Assembly: GCA_013817555.1 (NCBI GenBank)
Contig: JACDCN010000023.1
Location: 1 to 14,569, forward strand
Source of the DNA: Actinomycetota bacterium
GTDB taxonomy: Bacteria; Actinomycetota; Thermoleophilia; Gaiellales; Gaiellaceae
Reading direction: 5' to 3'
DNA: 14,569 nt
The position numbers and the translations under genes were made by a program. Below the pieces are notes generated by a model. That model saw nothing but the letters and a program-made list of their open reading frames with translations, did no database searches and was not told the DNA's origin. Of the stretch, positions 6,377 to 12,230 are shown one piece after another. Position 1 is the first letter of the stretch, and every line of letters starts with the position of its first letter.

Positions 6377-6676
6377 TCAGCCGAAGCCGAGAATGAACTT
6401 CGCGTCGTCCGACATGCGATCGGGTGTCCACGGGGGGTCGAACGTGAGCTCCACCGCGGCTTCCTCGACACCGGGCACGGAGCGGGCTACATCGAGGATG
6501 CTGTCCGCGATCATGGCTCCTGCCGGACACCCCATCGAGGTGAGGCTGTACAGAACCTTGACCTTCCCTGCGTCGACTTCGACGTCGTACATCAAGCCGA
6601 GCTCGACGATGTCCATGCCGAGCTCCGGATCCTCGACCTGGTGCAGCGCTTCGACCACGTCTTCGCGTGTAACCAC
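6377..6676 (-). CDS. DUF59 / MIP18-family metal-sulfur cluster assembly protein
   Basis: 99 residues, the usual length for a stand-alone DUF59 domain. The start TREDVVEALHQVEDPELG, the following DIVELGLMY and the TSMGCP motif with its conserved C50 are the family hallmarks; PPWTPDRMSDDAK and the end LGFG also fit. Members (SufT, PaaD-like, eukaryotic MIP18/Cia2) help build or insert Fe-S clusters. GTG 6676 is chosen because the conserved domain starts right there and the upstream frame overlaps the kinase gene with shadow-like sequence; no clear ribosome-binding site is visible. It lies 50 bases after the 2-phosphoglycerate kinase stop and could be the last gene of that operon. Which client it serves is unknown; a Fe-S enzyme (QueG) lies nearby, but on a separate transcript. 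Confidence 0.85.
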   Translation of the reverse strand: MVTREDVVEALHQVEDPELGMDIVELGLMYDVEVDAGKVKVLYSLTSMGCPAGAMIADSILDVARSVPGVEEAAVELTFDPPWTPDRMSDDAKFILGFG

Positions 6677-6726
6677 GAGGCCAGTGTAACCAGGAGCGGG
6701 ACGGACGATGCTGCCTTGTCCTCGCG

Positions 6727-7638
6727 TTACACGGCGCCGACGAGCTGGTCTGCGCGCCGCAGCACGAGATCCATGACGTCCCCGATCGCCTTGTCGAGCG
6801 AGTCGTTGACGATGACGGGGACGTCGTAGCGCCGCGCCCTTTCGACGAGGTAGTCCTGAATCTGCCGGATCTGCGGCAGCGCGTCGAGGTACTTCTCGAG
6901 CGGACGCAACCCTTCGGTCGCGTAGTCGCGCACCCAGAAGTGGCCACGGTGCAGGTTCTCGTCCTCGATCGCGACCACACATTGGACGACGAACGCGCCG
7001 GGAAACTCGGTCGCGATCATCCCGGGCACGAGATGGACACCTTCGAGAACGAGCGACCAATGCTCCGTCGCCGCACGCTCGAGCGCCGCCTGGACGCCGA
7101 CCACGACGTTCCTCGTCTGATCGAGGAAACCGAGGATCGCGGCATCGCCGGACTCGTCCTCGTCCGCACGCGTCAACGCCAGGCGCGCCTCGAAGCTCGA
7201 GTAGTGAACCGACGGCATGAACTCCTCGGAGAAGAACGCGCGCATCGTCTGACGGATGAAGTCCGTCGACGTGACACGCGTGATCCCGAGCCTGTGCGCC
7301 GCCTCCGTGGCGATCGTCGACTTCCCCGTACCCGTTGCACCCCCGACGAGCAGGAGCAGAGGCTGCTCGAGCTGCTGGAGCGCGCTCAACCGCTTGAGAC
7401 GACCGACGGTGATCGCGGCGTGCTCGTTACCGATGACATCGGCGGCGAGCTCGCCGAGCCGATCGAGGTCGAGGGTCGTGACCCCGCGCTCTGCGAGGTC
7501 GCGATCCGCTCGATGCGCGATGAGATAGGAGCGCTCCGGGTCGAGTCCCGTGACCACCAGCGCACGGGCCATGAGCCCCTTCGAGAACGGGATCTCGTCG
7601 CCCAGCGGCAGCGGTGTCACGTGACGGCGCTCGCTCAT
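6727..7638 (-). CDS. 2-phosphoglycerate kinase
   Basis: 303 residues. An N-terminal ATP-cone-like segment (about 1-85) is followed by a P-loop kinase domain with the Walker A motif GGATGTGKST (99-108), then STDFIRQTMRAFF (124-136) and LVLEGVHLVPG (196-206), and a C-terminal stretch RGHFWVRD. This matches archaeal-type 2-phosphoglycerate kinase, which uses ATP to convert 2-phosphoglycerate to 2,3-diphosphoglycerate. The start ATG 7638 overlaps the stop of the upstream cyclic 2,3-DPG synthetase by 4 bases, which strongly supports the pathway assignment: this enzyme makes the substrate of its neighbour. The product is cytosolic. The alternative of a general nucleoside/nucleotide-type kinase is less likely given the pairing. 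Confidence 0.88.
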   Translation of the reverse strand: MSERRHVTPLPLGDEIPFSKGLMARALVVTGLDPERSYLIAHRADRDLAERGVTTLDLDRLGELAADVIGNEHAAITVGRLKRLSALQQLEQPLLLLVGGATGTGKSTIATEAAHRLGITRVTSTDFIRQTMRAFFSEEFMPSVHYSSFEARLALTRADEDESGDAAILGFLDQTRNVVVGVQAALERAATEHWSLVLEGVHLVPGMIATEFPGAFVVQCVVAIEDENLHRGHFWVRDYATEGLRPLEKYLDALPQIRQIQDYLVERARRYDVPVIVNDSLDKAIGDVMDLVLRRADQLVGAV

Positions 7639-8891
7639 AGCCGTATTCGTGACATTTCCAGCACTATCTCGTCAAGGTCCGGATGTCCCGGAAGTGGAAC
7701 GACGTCGTTTGCCGCGAGCACGACCTCCGCGCCGCGCGTGAGACCGAACTCGGCTACGACATCGACCGCTGCGCCCTTCAACTCGACCAGGAACACGTCT
7801 GCAGCGACCTCTTCGAGCTCCGCCTGGAGTGCGGCGCGATCCGCGAGATTGCCGGAGACATGGACGACATCGGCGCCGTGCTCGGTCTCGAGGTGCTCCG
7901 CTATCACACCGTGCGCTGCGGGCAACGCGGTACAGAAGTACGCCACCCTCCGTCCTCGTACGCTCGTCATCGGCCGCGGCCGGAGCACGGTCGGCACGAC
8001 GTCGATCTCGGACGGAACGACTGTCCGTACGGCGTCGTACGTCCGCTCCCACTCCGATCCGGCTTCAGCCATGGTCATGACGACGAGGTCGGCGAGGAGA
8101 AGGCGAAAGGCGTTCAAGTACCCGGCCGCGACGGCAGGGCTCTGGTGCCCACCGACGACTGCAATCGTTCTGTCCGTGGCGATCGGGGGCAGCGCTGCGC
8201 CGCTGCCGTCGAAGACGACGAGATCGGGGTCGAGCCCGACTGCCACGCGCGCGCCCTCGAGGACGTTCGACGTGAAGACCGCGCCGGCGAGTCCACCGCC
8301 GCAGCGTCTGCAACCCACCGTCTCGACGCCCGCCAAAGCAGCCGTCTCGAGATGGTCGGACGCCGCATGGCGTCCCGTTCGGGAGAGCGCGACGAGCGCC
8401 TCGACCGTGGGCGGCACGGTGATCGTCTCGGGCTCGGAGGGTCCCCCTCTCCCCATGGCGACGACGACCACTCGGCTTTCGGCCGCGAGCCGTCTCGCCA
8501 CGTGCCCCGTGACCGCGGTCTTTCCGACGCGCTTGCCCGTGCCGACGACGGCGATCGACGGAAGCTCGAACGGCGCGAACGTCGGCGGGTCGAACCGGAA
8601 GTCCGCGCCGACGTAGGGAACTCGATGGATCAGGACGCGACTAGCGAGCGCGAAGCGCTCGACGGGCCCGAGCACCGGCTCGTCCGAGAGGTCGACGACG
8701 ATCTCGGGCCGATAGCGCTCGAAGGCGGACTCGACGTCCTCGGCGAGAGGCACGCCGTAGTTCTCCCCACCGCGAAGTTTCTCGACGCCTCCGACGAGAA
8801 CCGCAGCCACGAAGTCGTAGGGAAGCTCGGCGAGCGCCTCGCGGACGACGGGCGAATAGTGCTCGCCGTCGACAATCGCTAGAGCTCTCAC
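7635..8891 (-). CDS. cpgS: Cyclic 2,3-diphosphoglycerate synthetase
   Basis: 418 residues, slightly shorter than my recollection of the archaeal enzyme. It opens with RALAIVDGEHYSPVVREAL, typical of the family. A P-loop lies in the middle, GTGKRVGKT (117-125), followed by VVVAMGRGGPSEPE and the CRRCGGG segment (194-200), then DLVVFDGSGAALPP (223-236) and GGHQSP (247-252). The enzyme closes 2,3-DPG into its cyclic anhydride using ATP; in hyperthermophilic methanogens the product accumulates as a thermoprotective, phosphate-storing solute. The start is GTG 8891, overlapping the phosphoesterase stop by 4 bases, and the stop overlaps the 2-phosphoglycerate kinase start. The three genes thus form one tight operon. 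The role of the product in a bacterium is open. Confidence 0.88.
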   Translation of the reverse strand: MRALAIVDGEHYSPVVREALAELPYDFVAAVLVGGVEKLRGGENYGVPLAEDVESAFERYRPEIVVDLSDEPVLGPVERFALASRVLIHRVPYVGADFRFDPPTFAPFELPSIAVVGTGKRVGKTAVTGHVARRLAAESRVVVVAMGRGGPSEPETITVPPTVEALVALSRTGRHAASDHLETAALAGVETVGCRRCGGGLAGAVFTSNVLEGARVAVGLDPDLVVFDGSGAALPPIATDRTIAVVGGHQSPAVAAGYLNAFRLLLADLVVMTMAEAGSEWERTYDAVRTVVPSEIDVVPTVLRPRPMTSVRGRRVAYFCTALPAAHGVIAEHLETEHGADVVHVSGNLADRAALQAELEEVAADVFLVELKGAAVDVVAEFGLTRGAEVVLAANDVVPLPGHPDLDEIVLEMSRIRL

Positions 8892-9694
8892 GTCTTGGCG
8901 GTGATCTCGTCCTCGATCGCGCCCGTGAACTTCGCATATTCGAGTGTGTCGAGCGAGAACGAGACGAGCTTGACCTCATCATGGAAGGGATGCCGGCGCC
9001 AGATGTCGACCTTGCGGTTGGCTACCTCGATGACGTTGTAACAGGGCCTCGTATTCCCGCGCAGCCGCAGCGACGAGACGGTGCCGGCATTCACGACGAA
9101 GAGATCCTCGAGCCGCCACACGTAGGGCACGTGCTTGTGCCCGGAGAGCACGAGGCGCACTCCCGACCGCTGTAGGCACTCGATCGCATCGCCCGCGTCG
9201 TAGACGACGTTCCGTTCCCTCCCGGTGCCGGGCACGGGTAGCAGGTGATGGTGGAGGACGAAGATCTTGAGATCGGAGGCCTCCTGCGAGAACTGCTCCT
9301 CGATCCAGAGATAGCGGCCCCTCCCGATCTGCCCGTGGTCGAGGTCCGGCTCGCTCGAGTCGACCGCGACGATGGCCACGCCGTTCTTGCGGAGCACCGA
9401 ATTACGCTCGCCGAACATCTCCTCGAAGTGCACGTAGCCCACGTTGCGGGAGTCGTGGTTTCCAGGCACGACGACGATCGACTGGCAGTCGAGGCGATCC
9501 ATGTACTCGCGAGCGGTCAGGTACTCGTGCCGGAATCCGAATGTGGTGAGATCTCCGGAGCACACGACGACGTCAGGCTTGAGCTCGTTGATCTCGCCGA
9601 TCGCGCGTTCCAGCAGGCTGACCTCGAAGTACGGGCCACCGCAGTGGAGATCGGAGATCTGGGCGATTCGAAAGACGCCAGCGGAGCTCGACAT
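8888..9694 (-). CDS. Calcineurin-like metallophosphoesterase (CpdA-type)
   Basis: 268 residues with every motif of a dinuclear-metal phosphoesterase: D-x-H (DLH, 15-17), SGD (46-48), GNHD (78-81), HHH (148-150) and GHKH (185-188). The spacing resembles class III cyclic nucleotide phosphodiesterases (CpdA type). There is no signal peptide or membrane segment, so it is cytosolic. It is the first gene of the cDPG operon: its stop overlaps the synthetase start in GTGA. An attractive inference, not shown by sequence, is that it hydrolyses cyclic 2,3-DPG or 2,3-DPG and so opposes the two enzymes it is coupled to; a cyclic nucleotide phosphodiesterase role is the alternative. ATG 9694 is chosen; an in-frame GTG at 9700 would add two residues. 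No strong ribosome-binding site is visible. Confidence 0.87.
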   Translation of the reverse strand: MSSSAGVFRIAQISDLHCGGPYFEVSLLERAIGEINELKPDVVVCSGDLTTFGFRHEYLTAREYMDRLDCQSIVVVPGNHDSRNVGYVHFEEMFGERNSVLRKNGVAIVAVDSSEPDLDHGQIGRGRYLWIEEQFSQEASDLKIFVLHHHLLPVPGTGRERNVVYDAGDAIECLQRSGVRLVLSGHKHVPYVWRLEDLFVVNAGTVSSLRLRGNTRPCYNVIEVANRKVDIWRRHPFHDEVKLVSFSLDTLEYAKFTGAIEDEITAKT

Positions 9695-9723
9695 GGCCAC
9701 AGTCTACGAGGGGAGCGGCGTCC

Positions 9724-9730
9724 GAGGTGG
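9724..9730 (+). promoter_or_regulatory. Ribosome binding site deciding a GTG start at 9739
   Basis: GAGGTGG at 9724-9730 is 8 bases before GTG 9739 and favours it over in-frame GTG 9727 (which overlaps this site) and GTG 9748. Confidence 0.5.
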
Positions 9731-9738
9731 TTGGTACC

Positions 9739-10116
9739 GTGGCGAAGGTGCCGGTTGAAAGTCCTGTTTTCCAGGCATATTGTGGTTCTCAGCCTCCGCG
9801 CTTCGCAAATCGTAGCGAGCTCGAATGCGCCAAGATCCTCGATTACTACGGCATCCGCTGGGACTATGAGCCGCACTCGTTCGTCCTCGAACGCGACGAC
9901 GCGGGCCGCGTCGTAAGTGCCTTCAGGCCAGACTTCTACCTTCCGGAGCAAGACCTCTTCATCGAAGTCACCGTGATGAAGCAGTCCCTCGTGACACGCA
10001 AGAACCGGAAGCTCCGCGAGCTCCGGCGGCTCTATCCCGAGGTGCGGGTCAAGCTGTTCTACCGGCGCGACATCGAGCGGCTGGCGCAGCGCTATCGGTT
10101 GCGCCTCGCCTCCTAG
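9739..10116 (+). CDS. Small PD-(D/E)xK nuclease-like protein
   Basis: 125 residues with the layout of the restriction-endonuclease-like fold. A first helix has SELECAKILDYYGI (26-39, with E27 and E29), then a strand WDYEPHSFVL, then RPDFYLP (63-69, D65), then the strand DLFIEVTVMK (72-81, giving E-V-T with K81 or K88 near by), then a basic helix TRKNRKLRELRRLYP (86-100) and a final strand VRVKLFYRRD. A single nuclease domain of this size recalls Vsr, DUF559 or YraN-like proteins, but I cannot assign a named family. It is divergent from the phosphoesterase (44-base gap) and 7 bases upstream of the phosphoribosyltransferase gene, so probably cotranscribed with it. Start chosen by the ribosome-binding site; GTG 9727 is the alternative. 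Catalysis is inferred from residue spacing. Confidence 0.7.
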   Translation: MAKVPVESPVFQAYCGSQPPRFANRSELECAKILDYYGIRWDYEPHSFVLERDDAGRVVSAFRPDFYLPEQDLFIEVTVMKQSLVTRKNRKLRELRRLYPEVRVKLFYRRDIERLAQRYRLRLAS

Positions 10117-10123
10117 TGGTCCG

Positions 10124-10702
10124 GTGCTGATGAACATCGCATCCGAGCACGGCGAAGTCGGCGCCGTCTACCTGACACGCGAGCAGATCGCTGTGCGCGT
10201 CGCGGAGCTCGGAGAGGAGATCGCCCGAGATTACGAGGGGCTCGATCCGATTCTGATCGCACCTCTCAAGTCGAGCGTCGTCTTCCTGGCCGACCTCACG
10301 CGCGCGCTTCCGACTCCACACACGCTCGACCTCGTGGAGCTGGCCGCATATACCGGTGCCGACGACGGTGGCGTGCGCCTTCTCAAGGATGTCGACTCGC
10401 CCCTCGAGGATCGCCACGTTCTCATCGTCGAAGACGTGGTCGACACGGGACTGACACTGCACTTCCTCTGCAGAACGCTCGCGCTCCGCGATCCCGCGAG
10501 CCTCGCAGCGGTGACGCTCCTCGATCGCCCGTACAGGCGCCTCGTCGATGAAGTTCCGCTCCGCTACATCGGCTTCACCGTCCCGGACGAGCTCTATGCC
10601 GGCTACGGTCTCGGCCTGGACGAGCACTGGCGCGCGTATCCCGACCTGCACAGCGTTGTCCCGCCCGAGATCTCGGCCGCGAGAGCCGAGGCTGCCGCCT
10701 AG
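10124..10702 (+). CDS. Hypoxanthine phosphoribosyltransferase-like protein, divergent
   Basis: 192 residues, aligned along its whole length with bacterial HPRT (which makes IMP or GMP from hypoxanthine or guanine and PRPP). The PRPP-binding loop VLIVEDVVDTGLT (99-111) is intact, and RYIGFTVPDELYAGYGL (147-163) is typical. Several usual active-site positions differ. The loop normally like GVLKGA or GLLRGS reads APLKSS (46-51). The flexible-loop Ser-Tyr reads Ala-Tyr (75-76). The purine-contacting Lys of LLDKP is Arg (LLDRP, 132-136). The Asp of GYGLDY is Gly (GYGLGL, 161-166). The fold call is firm, the substrate is not. Start is GTG 10124 or ATG 10130; neither has a clear ribosome-binding site. 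The TAG stop shares CTAG with the opposing peptidase gene. Confidence 0.75.
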   Translation: MLMNIASEHGEVGAVYLTREQIAVRVAELGEEIARDYEGLDPILIAPLKSSVVFLADLTRALPTPHTLDLVELAAYTGADDGGVRLLKDVDSPLEDRHVLIVEDVVDTGLTLHFLCRTLALRDPASLAAVTLLDRPYRRLVDEVPLRYIGFTVPDELYAGYGLGLDEHWRAYPDLHSVVPPEISAARAEAAA

Positions 10703-11886
10703 AGATACGCGAGCGGGTCGACGGCAGATCCGTTCACGCGCACCTCGAAGTGGACATGGGGACCCGAGGAGTTCCCGGTCGAGCCGACGAGGGAGATCGT
10801 CTCGCCCTGCCCGACACGCTGTCCGACGCCGACGAGCAGCGACGAATTGTGCGCGTACGCCGTCGCGAGCCCGTTCCCGTGGTCGACCACCACCAGAAGT
10901 CCGTATCCGCCGAGCCACCCCGAGTAGATGACGGTCCCCGCGGCGGCTGCCCAAACCGAAGCTCCCATGGGAGCGGTGATATCGATCCCCTCGTGCATCC
11001 GCCCCCAGCGCCACCCGAAGCCGCTGACGACGGTCCCGCTCACGGGCCAGATGAAGCCTGAGGCCGACGGCGCGCCGGTTCCGGTCGAAGCCGCGTTCGC
11101 CTGGGCATTCCGGATGGCTGCAGCCAGGGACGCGCTCTGCGCCGCGAGCGCGACGACCTCTTCCAGATACTCCTCCCGCGTCTCCCGTGTATTCGCCAGA
11201 GCGCTCTGCTTGAGCCGGCGAGCCGCCGCAAGGGTGTCGCGATTCGACGCCAACTCGTTGCGAACGGTGCGGGCCTCCTCGGTACGGGCTGCGATCACCG
11301 AGACGGTGGCCGCGGTGAGGCGCTGCGTGCGCTCCGTCGCGCGGCGTTTCTCTGCCGCCAGCCGCCTGGCGGTCTCCACCTGGCGCGCGATTCGCCGATC
11401 CTGGCTCCCGATCCGGTTCACGAACTCGTAGCTGTCGATCAGATCCCCGAACGTCGTCGCCGAGACGAGCACCGCGAGCGCGTCCGGCTCCTCCTCGATG
11501 TAGACCGCCCGGACTCGTGCCTCCAGGATCTCGACCGCGCGGCGGTACTCCTCCTGGAGTCGCCGCAGGCGACGGGTCTGCTCGTCGAGCAGCGCAGTCA
11601 GGCGCTCGAGCCGGTCCTGCTCGGTCGCAAGGTCGGACTCGAGAAGCCCGAGGCTTCCCTCGGCGCTCTCCACGGCCGACTGTGCCGCCCGGAGCTCGGT
11701 CACGACCTCCCCGAGCTGGGACGTGAGAACGCCTTCGTTCTCCTTCGCCGCCGCGATCTCTGCTTGCAGCTCGGCGATGCGTCGATCGACCTGCGCCTTT
11801 TCGGCCCCTGGATCCTGGCCGGCCGCAGAGGCGACGAATACGAGCGAAAGCCCGAGAACGACTGCAAGACGCCGTCGCATGCTCAC
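10699..11886 (-). CDS. Secreted coiled-coil M23 (LytM) peptidase
   Basis: 395 residues from GTG 11886 (393 from ATG 11880). A basic N-terminus and hydrophobic stretch (5-22) ending ASAAG look like a signal peptide. A long coiled coil (about 28-260), rich in Ala, Glu, Arg and Leu, follows, interrupted near 128-160 by a non-coiled part. The C-terminal LytM domain (about 278-395) has the zinc ligands H298 and D302 (HEGID) and H377/H379 (HVHFE), with a further YAH (344-346). All catalytic residues are present, so it may cut peptidoglycan; the EnvC/PcsB-like layout also suggests an activator regulated through its coiled coil during division. It is the last gene of the ccm run: its GTG start overlaps the CcmI-like stop in GTGA. 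Confidence 0.88.
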   Translation of the reverse strand: MSMRRRLAVVLGLSLVFVASAAGQDPGAEKAQVDRRIAELQAEIAAAKENEGVLTSQLGEVVTELRAAQSAVESAEGSLGLLESDLATEQDRLERLTALLDEQTRRLRRLQEEYRRAVEILEARVRAVYIEEEPDALAVLVSATTFGDLIDSYEFVNRIGSQDRRIARQVETARRLAAEKRRATERTQRLTAATVSVIAARTEEARTVRNELASNRDTLAAARRLKQSALANTRETREEYLEEVVALAAQSASLAAAIRNAQANAASTGTGAPSASGFIWPVSGTVVSGFGWRWGRMHEGIDITAPMGASVWAAAAGTVIYSGWLGGYGLLVVVDHGNGLATAYAHNSSLLVGVGQRVGQGETISLVGSTGNSSGPHVHFEVRVNGSAVDPLAYL

Positions 11887-12230
11887 GAGGTTCGCTCACC
11901 GGTCGGACGTCCCTGCTCCGGCCGTGGAGCGAGGGTGTCTCCGTCGCGTTCGAGATCCTGCAACGAGGTCGCCGCCTCGCGCCGGAGCGGGCCGATCAGT
12001 GTCCTGTAGTCCTCGTCGGAGATAGTTCCCGTCCTATGGTCGAATTCGAGCTCCTTGAGAGCGGCGAGCGCCCGGTCGCGCGCCTCCAAGAGCTCCAAAC
12101 GGCGCCGTTCGCGGTCGTCGAGCTCGTCAAGGCTATCGGACTCCGGCTCCGGCTCTCTCAGAAACGGCAACGCGACCGCGACGACGCAGGCTACGGCGAG
12201 GAGGGCGGCGAAGAGCAACGCGAGCGTCAA
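11883..12230 (-). CDS. CcmI-like membrane-anchored cytochrome c biogenesis protein
   Basis: 115 residues. One N-terminal membrane span (about 2-24) is followed by an acidic linker and a helical cytosolic or periplasmic part with RDRALAALKELEFDHRTG and ISDEDYRTL (about 50-82), a signature often seen in short CcmI-type proteins next to ccmF. No Cys pair is present, so it is not the CcmH thioreductase, and the TPR part of full-length CcmI is absent. The start is TTG 12230, overlapping the ccmF stop in TTGA, and the stop overlaps the peptidase start in GTGA. It is inferred to help apocytochrome handling; the name rests on the short motif and on position. Confidence 0.7.
   Translation of the reverse strand: MTLALLFAALLAVACVVAVALPFLREPEPESDSLDELDDRERRRLELLEARDRALAALKELEFDHRTGTISDEDYRTLIGPLRREAATSLQDLERDGDTLAPRPEQGRPTGERTS

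Noticed and set aside
6940..8616. A rightward open frame of about 558 codons opposite the 2-phosphoglycerate kinase and cDPG synthetase genes
   Set aside because: It is an antisense shadow of two well-supported enzymes; it has no recognisable domain and a biased Arg/Ser/Thr composition.
9739..10116. The nuclease-like gene as part of a restriction-modification or other defence island
   Set aside because: No methyltransferase, helicase, toxin-antitoxin partner or mobile element is in the window; the neighbours are metabolic.
10049..11899. A leftward open frame of about 616 codons across the PRTase and M23 genes
   Set aside because: Its composition is Arg/Gly-rich and motif-free; both underlying genes have catalytic motifs in other frames.
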